Below, in pieces: positions 1 through 6,469 of a DNA stretch of 6,556 bases; position 1 is the stretch's first letter; the number at the start of each line of letters is the position of its first letter. The stretch comes from Halieaceae bacterium (GTDB taxonomy: Bacteria; Pseudomonadota; Gammaproteobacteria; Pseudomonadales; Halieaceae). A model generated the notes under the pieces. The model had not been told where the DNA came from. It did no database searches and was given only the letters and a program-made list of their open reading frames with translations. The stretch lies in the NCBI GenBank assembly GCA_002705465.1, contig PAGS01000094.1, positions 1-6,556 on the forward strand, in the 5' to 3' direction. The translations under genes were made by a program, and so were the position numbers.

Positions 1-439
1 CAGTTGTCATGAAAGCCGTGGACGACATAATCCGGAGATCGCAGGCCAGCGCGATAGACAAGCCCGCGCCTGCAGCGGGACCCGCGATAACAGCGAGCGT
101 CGGTTTAGGCATTTTATTGAGCCGACCACTGGTTGAGCGCTGATTCAATCGCTGCCGGTGTATCAGTATCTCCAGAGGACTGGCGGCCCCCTTGGTATTC
201 ACATCGGACATGGCCTTGACGTCGCCACCCGCGCAAAACGCGTTGCCACTGCCGGTTACCACCACGCATCGCACATCAGGATTAATTTCCGCATCACTGA
301 GCTGGGCTCCGAGCGCGTGAAGCAAATCTCCTGACAAGGCATTACGTGCCTCCGGACGATTAAAGGTCAGCGTCAATACGCCCTCAGTGAGGTTGGCAAG
401 TAAGTGGTCTGTTCCTGTATCGATCATTCCTTGATTCAT
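1..439 (-). CDS. Enoyl-CoA hydratase/isomerase (crotonase) family protein, 3' end outside window
   Basis: Reading the minus strand from ATG at 439 gives 146 codons open to the window edge, so the C-terminal portion is missing. The protein starts MNQGMIDTGTDHLLA and carries the crotonase signatures: NRPEARNA (residues 27-34), the first oxyanion-hole loop FCAGGDV (68-74), and the second oxyanion-hole block AGPAAGAG leading to ALACD (119-134). Crotonases act on the CoA thioester of a fatty or aromatic acid in the cytoplasm, hydrating or isomerising a double bond. The position equivalent to catalytic Glu144 of mitochondrial hydratase appears to be Ser128, which fits PaaG-like isomerases better than classical hydratases. 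The second acidic residue would lie just beyond the window. It follows the VOC gene by 18 bp on the same strand, so the two probably share a transcript. The family is certain; the substrate is unknown. Confidence 0.93.
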   Translation of the reverse strand, partial: MNQGMIDTGTDHLLANLTEGVLTLTFNRPEARNALSGDLLHALGAQLSDAEINPDVRCVVVTGSGNAFCAGGDVKAMSDVNTKGAASPLEILIHRQRLNQRSTSGRLNKMPKPTLAVIAGPAAGAGLSIALACDLRIMSSTAFMTT

Positions 440-443
440 ATCG

Positions 444-449
444 CCTCCC
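444..449 (-). promoter_or_regulatory. Ribosome binding site of the crotonase gene
   Basis: The minus strand reads GGGAGG followed by CGAT and the ATG at 439. This strong Shine-Dalgarno core, only 4 nt from the ATG, favours that ATG over the in-frame Met at codon 5. It lies in the 18-bp gap after the VOC stop codon, as expected for a separately initiated second cistron. Confidence 0.75.
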
Positions 450-457
450 GGTACTTG

Positions 458-1198
458 TTAGAGAAAATTAAAGGCCACGCCACAGACAGTCACAACATGG
501 CCATCGCGCTCGAGGCCTAAACCATCAGCAGCGGCGCAGATGGCAGCCAGATCGACCGCGTCAACATCAATCGCCATGAGCGCAGGCTCCAGGGCCGCCG
601 CATCGTAAGCAAAGCGTATTTCTGTACCGTCCATTTCCAAACGCCATCCCTCGCCGGCTGGCATTAGTTCAATGCCGTAGGCTTCGGCCCAGCACTGCCC
701 CGTCGCTTTAGGATCGGGCGATCTTATTTCCACCGCCAGGATGCCACGAACATAGCGCCCCGCTCGCTGCTCCCAGCTATCACCGGCCCACAACCAGGAT
801 TCGGGAGGGCTCATTTCATCGAGTGAAGGAATCGCACCAGGAACATCCTTGGGGTGAAGGTGAATGGCTTTCGCATTTCCGCGGTCATCGGCAAACACCG
901 TACGTATGGCAGTATCCGCCAAACGCACTTTCTCCTCAGCCAGGTTCTCGACCTGCACAATGACCATGTAGCCACCGTCCCCACCACGGCGATCAAGAAA
1001 ACGACCGGCGGCCGTATTGGGCTGCACCGGGCTGACAACCTCAAGAAAGCAGTCACCCAGTGTGAAGAGTCGATTATCTAGCCCGAAGTAGATGATCTCT
1101 GGATCCGCGTAGGACTGATCACAGCCCGGTAAATGGCGTAATGTTTTGTCGGTTTCCTCTAAGTTTGAGGACGCTAGGGCTACTTGTCTTATTTTCAT
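458..1198 (-). CDS. VOC-superfamily (glyoxalase-like) protein
   Basis: This 246-residue protein looks like two tandem vicinal-oxygen-chelate modules. The first opens MKIRQVALASSNLEETDKTL and contains FLEVVSP (residues 52-58), the strand that usually carries a metal-binding Glu (here Glu53). The second opens near residue 150 with RGILAVEIRSPDP and ends with GTEIRFAYD. A central AIHLHPKDVPGAI block resembles the Glyoxalase_3-like group. VOC proteins catalyse metal-dependent isomerisation, ring cleavage or epimerisation. Here the usual first-strand His appears as Gln5 and no His is obvious at the second-module site, so metal binding may be altered. I chose ATG 1198 because a GGGGGG stretch lies just upstream; an in-frame GTG at 1213 would add five residues (MGGPT). 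Co-transcription with the downstream crotonase suggests a role in acyl-CoA or organic-acid catabolism (inference). Confidence 0.82.
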   Translation of the reverse strand: MKIRQVALASSNLEETDKTLRHLPGCDQSYADPEIIYFGLDNRLFTLGDCFLEVVSPVQPNTAAGRFLDRRGGDGGYMVIVQVENLAEEKVRLADTAIRTVFADDRGNAKAIHLHPKDVPGAIPSLDEMSPPESWLWAGDSWEQRAGRYVRGILAVEIRSPDPKATGQCWAEAYGIELMPAGEGWRLEMDGTEIRFAYDAAALEPALMAIDVDAVDLAAICAAADGLGLERDGHVVTVCGVAFNFL

Positions 1199-1408
1199 AG
1201 TTGGGCCCCCCACCCGTCAGTAAACACTACTTGCGATGCAAGCGATGCTTTGACGATATGTTGCTTTAGGTGTAACTGTAGCATCAGTAACAAAACTAAT
1301 TAGCAGGTCGTCCGTTTTCTCTGGTTGACTACTGATAGGCTTACACCGCGATAAGTGAGACGGTGCACAATCAGAAAATGTTACCCCGCGCGCTGACAGG
1401 TAAATGAC
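1199..1408. other. Divergent intergenic region between the VOC-crotonase operon and sulfatase 1
   Basis: These 210 bp separate two gene sets transcribed away from each other, so they should hold both promoters. On the plus strand TTGACT (1325-1330) could be a -35 box, but the only -10-like match, GATAAG (1350-1355), is 19 bp away and weak. No convincing sigma-70 promoter could be assigned on the minus strand. A small inverted repeat, CACCG at 1344-1348 and CGGTG at 1361-1365, surrounds the weak -10. The sulfatase ATG has only a modest AGG (1398-1400) as ribosome binding site. No open reading frame here looks like a real gene. Confidence 0.5.
1230..1248. repeat. Short palindrome overlapping a direct repeat, possible operator
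   Basis: CTTGC-GAT-GCAAG (1230-1242) is a perfect 5-bp-arm palindrome, and GCGATGC occurs twice in direct orientation (1233-1239 and 1242-1248) separated by AA. The element sits about 30 bp upstream of the VOC start, where a repressor site or a 5' leader hairpin of the VOC-crotonase operon could lie. It is short and may be chance; no regulator is identified. Confidence 0.25.
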
Positions 1409-2905
1409 ATGCCTAAACGAGAGAAGCCAAGTCGAGGAGGTGCCTTTTACCGATTCGTGGGGATTACCCTTCTCCTGCTGGCGAGTTCCCTGTGTTTTAG
1501 CAGTTCTCCACCCAATATCGTCCTGATATTGACGGATGATCAAGGGTACGGAGATCTTGGCACATTCGGAGCCACGCACCTGGTAACACCCAATCTCGAC
1601 GCTCTTGCCGCCGATGGCATGCGCTTTACCAATTTCTATTCCGCCTCTTCCGTTTGCTCGCCGTCCCGCGCCGCACTACTGACTGGAAGCTACCCCTTGC
1701 GAGTGGGCATACCCAATGTGCTTTTCCCAAACGGGGCGTGGGGAACTAACCCAAATCGCGGACTGCACCCAGACGAAGAGACCATCGCAGATTTATTACA
1801 AACAAAAGGCTACGCCACAGCCATGGCAGGGAAATGGCACTTAGGCCATCGGCCAGCGCTTCTTCCGACAAGACAAGGGTTTGATGATTATTTTGGGATT
1901 CCGTTTTCAAACGACATGACCATTGTTCCGTCTATGAAATTGGCATCGAATATTCAATTCAATAGCGGCTGGACGGTGGATACTATCCAAGACATTCAAG
2001 CGCAAGCTAACGGCAGTTACCCGCCGCTTATGAAGAATCAAGAAGTGATCGAAGTGCCTGTGGCACAGGACACGATGACACGACGGCTCACAGATTATGC
2101 CGTGAGTTTCATCCGCTCTAACGCTGGTAAGCGACCCTTCTTTTTATACTTCGCCCACTCTATGCCGCATGTACCACTTCACACTCACGTCAACTTTAAA
2201 GGGATATCAGGAAAAGGGATCTACGCCGACGTCATTCAGGAAGTTGATTGGTCCGTCGGGCAAATAGTAACCGCCTTATCTCGACACGGAGTCAGGGATA
2301 ACACGCTGATTTTTTTCTTATCTGACAACGGGCCGTGGAGATCTTACGGTAATCATGGAGGTAATAGCGGCGGGCTACGAGGCGGCAAGTTCGACGTATG
2401 GGAAGGCGGATTTAGAGTACCGGCCATCGCATCTTGGCCAGCGCGAATACCGCGAGGCAAATTAAATAACCACGTTATCTCAACCATCGACATCCTCCCC
2501 ACCCTCGCTTATATCGCTGGAACTAAGCCGTCGGGGCGAGCGATCGATGGGGTCAATATCATTGAATCACTCACGGGTGGTTTTACTGATGACTTGGGTA
2601 ATCGACATATTTATTATTTTTTAGACTCACAACTCGCGGCGGTGCGAAAGTCGCAATGGAAGTATGTGTTCGAGCATACGGGGCATGCCGTCCTGGAGCC
2701 GGGGGAAGATGGTGAAAACGGTAGGTCAGACTTTTCAGTTGAAGTAAAAGAGGCGCTCTATGACCTCAGCAGAGATCGTGCGGAGTCAACTAACCTTATT
2801 GAGCGCCATCCCTCAGTCGCATCTGCTCTTCGGGCGGCCGGACTAAACTTCGCGACGAAACTGACAGCAGAGGCTCGTCCCTCGGGTGTAGATTCTTCAA
2901 ATTAA
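1409..2905 (+). CDS. Sulfatase 1: secreted type I (formylglycine-dependent) sulfatase, arylsulfatase A-like
   Basis: This 498-residue S1-family sulfatase hydrolyses sulfate esters. A basic N-terminus and a hydrophobic stretch (about residues 16-30) form a Sec signal peptide; Cys29 is preceded by Leu, so it is not a good lipobox, and the protein is probably periplasmic or secreted. The catalytic set is complete: metal-binding Asp43-Asp44 (LTDDQGYGDL), CSPSR at 83-87 with Cys83 the residue converted to formylglycine and Arg87, GKWH with Lys142 and His144, a His in FAHSMPH (His250), SDNG with Asp306-Asn307, and Lys327 before WEGGFRVP. The end, ALYDLSRDRAESTNLIERHP, is the usual C-terminal subdomain, and the length is normal. 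ATG 1409 gives a clean signal peptide. The substrate cannot be read from sequence; nearby sulfatases suggest a sulfated polysaccharide. The maturation enzyme must be encoded elsewhere. Confidence 0.95.
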   Translation: MPKREKPSRGGAFYRFVGITLLLLASSLCFSSSPPNIVLILTDDQGYGDLGTFGATHLVTPNLDALAADGMRFTNFYSASSVCSPSRAALLTGSYPLRVGIPNVLFPNGAWGTNPNRGLHPDEETIADLLQTKGYATAMAGKWHLGHRPALLPTRQGFDDYFGIPFSNDMTIVPSMKLASNIQFNSGWTVDTIQDIQAQANGSYPPLMKNQEVIEVPVAQDTMTRRLTDYAVSFIRSNAGKRPFFLYFAHSMPHVPLHTHVNFKGISGKGIYADVIQEVDWSVGQIVTALSRHGVRDNTLIFFLSDNGPWRSYGNHGGNSGGLRGGKFDVWEGGFRVPAIASWPARIPRGKLNNHVISTIDILPTLAYIAGTKPSGRAIDGVNIIESLTGGFTDDLGNRHIYYFLDSQLAAVRKSQWKYVFEHTGHAVLEPGEDGENGRSDFSVEVKEALYDLSRDRAESTNLIERHPSVASALRAAGLNFATKLTAEARPSGVDSSN

Positions 2906-2918
2906 CGATGTTCGTTAC

Positions 2919-3467
2919 TCAGCTTTGCTTGAGGCTTGAAGTAGAGTCCCTAACAATCAGTTGATACTCAACCTTGGTCTCACGACTAGCGACCTCTCGA
3001 TTACGCAACTGACTTACCAACATAGAGATGGCTATCTTGGACATCTCGTCGATCGGTTGGCGTACCGTCGTCAGTTGCGGCCATATCATTGTCGCCGTCG
3101 GGCTATCATCGAAACCCGCAACGGAAATATCGTCGGGTACCATGAGGTTACGTTTCATGGCCGCGATCATCACACCAGCTGCCATTTCGTCATTGCTGGC
3201 AAAAACGGCTGTCGGTGCTGAATTTAGCCGGAGCAACTGTTCACCGGCATGAAGACCTGACTTGAAGGTATAGTCACCGTCAACGATAAAATCACTTCGC
3301 CTGCAAAGTCCTGAGTTTCGTAAAGCGCGCTCGTAACCCTTCAATCTCTGGCGTGTCGTTGACGTCCCCGCCCGCCCTTTTACAAAGGCGATATCAGTGT
3401 GGCCCAGTTGAATCAAGTGGTCCGTCATTGCCGCCGCTCCCGTTTGCTCTCCTACGCGGTACAGCAT
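2919..3467 (-). pseudogene. LacI-family transcriptional regulator, N-terminal half missing
   Basis: The 182 remaining residues cover the second half of a LacI/GalR-type regulator: TDHLIQLGHTDIAFVKG, RQRLKGYERALRNSG, PTAVFASNDEMAAGVM, VPDDISVAGFDDSP, and PQLTTVRQPIDEM. These are the second subdomain and hinge strands of the sugar-binding fold. Full family members have about 330-345 residues; the DNA-binding helix-turn-helix, hinge helix and first effector subdomain (about 150 residues) are absent. Upstream of the ATG at 3467 the frame stays open only to a TGA at 3498-3500, and that stretch does not look like LacI. The product, if made, could not bind DNA in the normal way. Its 3' end converges on sulfatase 1, 13 bp away. 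It points away from sulfatase 2, the classical layout of a local repressor beside its target operon, so it probably once controlled sulfatases 2 and 3 (inference). Confidence 0.9.
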
Positions 3468-3491
3468 CCAATTTGGAAAGTCTCCTGCGCG
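3448..3491. other. Truncation junction of the LacI and sulfatase 2 remnants
   Basis: LacI homology on the minus strand stops near 3452 (its VGEQTGAAAMTDHL begins here), and sulfatase homology on the plus strand starts near 3475 (GKSPARLR). The two divergently oriented genes therefore both lose their 5' ends within about 20 bp. The junction is bracketed by an imperfect direct repeat, TCTCCTACGCG at 3448-3458 and TCTCCTGCGCG at 3481-3491 (10 of 11 identical), one copy in each gene remnant, with 22 bp between. No insertion-sequence end or transposase remnant is visible. Confidence 0.7.
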
Positions 3492-4743
3492 ACTTCGTCA
3501 CACCAGAGTTCGCGGCCCAAACCGGGTTGACCACGACCAACTCGCGATTCCTCAATTATTGAAGCTCGCCAATCCAAATTATCGCTCTGCCCATTTCGGC
3601 AAGTGGCACATTGACGCCGAACCCGCTCAACTGGGATACGAAGTGAGTGATGGAAAGACTGGCAATAAAGAAGGCGGATACGTTGAGGATCAAAAAGAGC
3701 AGTGGCGAGGTTATGAAAAAGACGATCCAAAGCACATTGGAGCGATCACGGAGCGTGCAGTCGACTTCATAAAGGGTAGTCTTCGAAAAAAGCAGCCCTT
3801 TTTTGTCCAAGTGTCGCATTATGCACTTCACTCGAATCTCGAATATAGCGGCCGCTCATTTAGATACTTTGAAGAGAAAGAGCCCGGCGACCTACACAGC
3901 AATGTCGCTTACGCGTCAATGCTGCTAGACATGGACACGGCAATTGGAACGTTGTTTGAGACCTATATAGAGCTAGGGCTCAACAACAACACCTACTTCA
4001 TCATCACCTCGGATAACGGCGGGATGCCAGTGTTACCTCAGAAACTCAACCAAGGAAGACCCTACGAGAAGGGTATGAACTACCCACTTTTACGAGGCAA
4101 GTGGGACCTAATGGAAGGAGGGATTCGTGTACCGTTTATGATCGTGGGCCCATCAATCAGCGCTAACTCACAGTCTAGTGAACCGGTCATTAGTTATGAC
4201 TTGCTTCCGACGTTCGCTGATTTGACGGGAGCAACCGAGCATCTGAGTCATGACACGGACGGTCTTAGCCTCCGCTCTTTGTTAACAACACCCAACGATC
4301 AACTAGACCGTCCACAACATGGCCTCGTATTTCACTTCCCTCACTACAATGCCGTTGGATTGAATGAACCCCACTCTGCGATTCGCGTCGACTCACTGAA
4401 ACTAGTCCGTTTTCACACCTCAGCGCGTTCATTACTTTTTGACTTAGCGACAGACCCTTACGAACGCGTTGACATAGCCGGCAACAATCCAGAGTGCGCT
4501 CAAGGTTTGGAGCGATTGCTACATGACTACTTAAAGAAAGTTAACGCTGAAACTCCCAAAGAGAGCTCAAGTTGGGTGCAACCCGGAAAAAATGGAACCG
4601 TACGAACAAAGTTTCTGTCTCGCTATCCAGCGAATAATGGCGTCACGAAAATACTGAAATGCGAGCGCTTTACGTTGCAAAAGACTGTCGGCGCCCCTTT
4701 GTCCGAAAAAGTGCACTCACCAACACTAGGAGCAACATTGTGA
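3475..4743 (+). pseudogene. Sulfatase 2: type I sulfatase lacking its N-terminus and active-site cysteine
   Basis: The frame reads GKSPARLRHTRVRG from 3475, matching the segment that in many S1 sulfatases directly follows CSPTRASxxTG. It continues through LLKLANPNYRSAHFGKWH (Lys and His at 3601-3609), VSHYALH, SDNGG (4012-4026), and RGKWDLMEGGIRVP with its Lys. The C-terminal part, LLFDLATDPYERVDIA, is intact. What is missing is the signal peptide, the Asp-Asp metal pair and the CxPSR motif that supplies formylglycine, roughly the first 80-95 residues of a normal enzyme. Without these it cannot be catalytic. The frame is open from 3412 but has no ATG, GTG or TTG before TTG 3559, which has no good ribosome binding site and falls inside a conserved block, so it is not a natural start. 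The remaining coding sequence has no internal stop, suggesting a recent event or an assembly join. Its stop overlaps the start of sulfatase 3. Confidence 0.88.
4728..4732 (+). promoter_or_regulatory. Ribosome binding site deciding the sulfatase 3 start
   Basis: AGGAG lies 7 nt upstream of GTG 4740, inside the last codons of sulfatase 2. This near-ideal spacing, together with the lipoprotein signal peptide starting right at that GTG, supports GTG 4740 over the upstream in-frame ATG at 4659. Confidence 0.8.
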
Positions 4744-6410
4744 CCAGAGCAAAAAGAATATCTAGTGCGTCAGTTTTTATAGCCGTACTAGCAGGGTGGC
4801 TCCTCACCGGCTGCGATGACGTTGAGTCGACTACAGAACTACACGCCGAACCCCAAAGTCGTGTCACCGCCGCCACCGATGTCAACATCATTTTCATCCT
4901 TACCGACGATCAACGATTTGATGAGCTGGGATTCATGAATCCGGTTATCGATACACCGAATATTGATCGACTGGCCCGAGAGGGAGTTCACTTCAAAAAC
5001 GCTTTTGTGACGACGGCACTGTGTTCTCCCAGCCGAGCCACCATTTTGACCGGCCAATACATGCACAATCACGGTGTGGTCGATAACAATGCACCGCCAA
5101 ATCCTGACAGCGTTTTCTTTCCCCAGTACTTACAAAAAGGAGGATATGACACCGCTTTCATCGGCAAATGGCATATGGGCGAAGCTGCCTCAGCAACCCG
5201 CAACCTTGATGACCCACAACCAGGGTTTGACCATTGGGTGAGTTTTGCGGGACAGGGTCATTACTACCCTACGAAATTGCGTAACGGTGAAATGAATAAA
5301 CTCAACGTCAACGGTGAGCACGTCTTTCAAAAAGGCTACATAACGGATGAGCTGACAGACTATGCGATCGATTATTTATCTCAGCGCACATCAGAGCGAC
5401 CGTTTTTCCTTTATTTATCGCACAAAGCGGTACATGCGAACTTCTCCCCCGCCGCGCGCCATGCAAATCAATATTCCGATCGAAAAATTCCGGTACCCGC
5501 AAGTCAAGCAGATACGACCGAGAACTACGAAGGGAAACCAATGTGGGTAAAAAATCAGCGCAATAGCTGGCACGGTGTGGATTTCCCTTACCACAGTTCA
5601 CTCGACATCCAAGCATACAAAATGGAGTACCACCGAGCTATGTCTGCGGTTGATGACAGTGTGGGTCGCCTCTTGTCTTGGCTATCTGAAAATGGATACG
5701 CCGAGAACACGATTGTCATGCTGATGGGGGATAACGGATTCTTGTTCGGCGAGCACGGGCTGATCGACAAAAGAAATGCATACGAGGAATCAATGCGGGT
5801 GCCCTTACTTGCATGGGGGCCAGGAGTCATTGGGCAAAGCCTTTCAGTGTCCGAAATGATTGCAAATTTGGACATCGCGCCTACTGTTATGGAAATAGCA
5901 GGATTAACCTCACCGGCGCAATTTGAAGGCCAGAGTTTTCTCTCGCTGGCAAAGGGTCTAGAGATTGACGAATGGAGGGACGAGCTGCTCTACGAGTACT
6001 ATTGGGAGTTTAACTTTCCAAGCACGCCCACCACCTTCGCGCTTCGCACTGACGCCTTTAAACTCATTCAATACCACGGAATTTGGGATACAGAAGAGCT
6101 TTATGACTTGCGAGCAGATCCCAAAGAAATGAATAACCTCATCAATAATCCCAAGTACCTCTCTATCGTAGCGAACATGCGCCGGCAGCTCTTCAACAGA
6201 CTGAGTAACAACAGGGGAGAGCATGTGGTTCCCTACACTGAAAAATTTAGCTCCGGCGCTGTTTTTCGGGAGCGAGATCGATCAACAGCGGCTGAATTTC
6301 CCGATCACTGGCTAAAGAAAGACTCTGATGAAGGCTTGGAGGACTTTTTTGTTCCTGACCTGCGCAGAGCAAACTCAGCAAAGGATCAGGTCGACGCAGA
6401 CCTGCATTGA
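4740..6410 (+). CDS. Sulfatase 3: lipoprotein type I sulfatase, N-acetylglucosamine-6-sulfatase-like
   Basis: From GTG 4740 the protein has 556 residues. The N-terminus MTRAKRISSASVFIAVLAGW leads to the lipobox LLTGC, so Cys25 should be lipidated and the enzyme membrane-anchored. Catalytic residues are complete: Asp56-Asp57 (LTDDQRFDEL), CSPSR at 95-99 with Cys95 the formylglycine site, GKWH with Lys143 and His145, LSHKAVH with His228, GDNG with Asp331-Asn332, and Lys344 in GLIDKRNAYEESMRVP. TGQYMHNHGVV and the GDNGFLFGEHGL block resemble N-acetylglucosamine-6-sulfatases and related S1 enzymes, but exact specificity is not secure. The start codon overlaps the sulfatase 2 stop (GTGA, 3 nt), implying translational coupling. 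ATG 4659 would add 27 unsupported residues that bury the signal peptide. The last ~50 residues are charged and not recognisable. No own promoter is evident. Confidence 0.94.
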   Translation: MTRAKRISSASVFIAVLAGWLLTGCDDVESTTELHAEPQSRVTAATDVNIIFILTDDQRFDELGFMNPVIDTPNIDRLAREGVHFKNAFVTTALCSPSRATILTGQYMHNHGVVDNNAPPNPDSVFFPQYLQKGGYDTAFIGKWHMGEAASATRNLDDPQPGFDHWVSFAGQGHYYPTKLRNGEMNKLNVNGEHVFQKGYITDELTDYAIDYLSQRTSERPFFLYLSHKAVHANFSPAARHANQYSDRKIPVPASQADTTENYEGKPMWVKNQRNSWHGVDFPYHSSLDIQAYKMEYHRAMSAVDDSVGRLLSWLSENGYAENTIVMLMGDNGFLFGEHGLIDKRNAYEESMRVPLLAWGPGVIGQSLSVSEMIANLDIAPTVMEIAGLTSPAQFEGQSFLSLAKGLEIDEWRDELLYEYYWEFNFPSTPTTFALRTDAFKLIQYHGIWDTEELYDLRADPKEMNNLINNPKYLSIVANMRRQLFNRLSNNRGEHVVPYTEKFSSGAVFRERDRSTAAEFPDHWLKKDSDEGLEDFFVPDLRRANSAKDQVDADLH

Positions 6411-6469
6411 GTTGCGCAGCGATCCGTGGGGGCCGACTGATAGATCTGTGAAAGGGATGCTTAAGGGCC

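Noticed and set aside
1325..1355. TTGACT...GATAAG as the sulfatase 1 promoter
   Set aside because: The spacing is 19 bp and the -10 match is weak; mentioned in the intergenic entry but not called.
2904..2916. Hairpin AACGA-TGT-TCGTT between sulfatase 1 and the LacI remnant as terminator
   Set aside because: The stem is only 5 bp, AT-rich, and has no following T-run on either strand.
3559..3561. TTG as start of a complete 394-residue sulfatase
   Set aside because: It lies within a conserved internal block, has no good ribosome binding site, and homology continues upstream in the same frame to about 3475.
3353..3562. Plus-strand 69-codon frame across the junction
   Set aside because: It runs antisense to LacI and in a different frame from the sulfatase; no homology recognised.
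4659..4739. N-terminal extension of sulfatase 3 from ATG 4659
   Set aside because: It overlaps sulfatase 2, would place 27 residues before the signal peptide, and the strong AGGAG sits before GTG 4740 instead.
6411..6469. Terminator in the gap after sulfatase 3
   Set aside because: Only short palindromes such as CTTAAG are visible; there is no GC-rich stem with a T-run.
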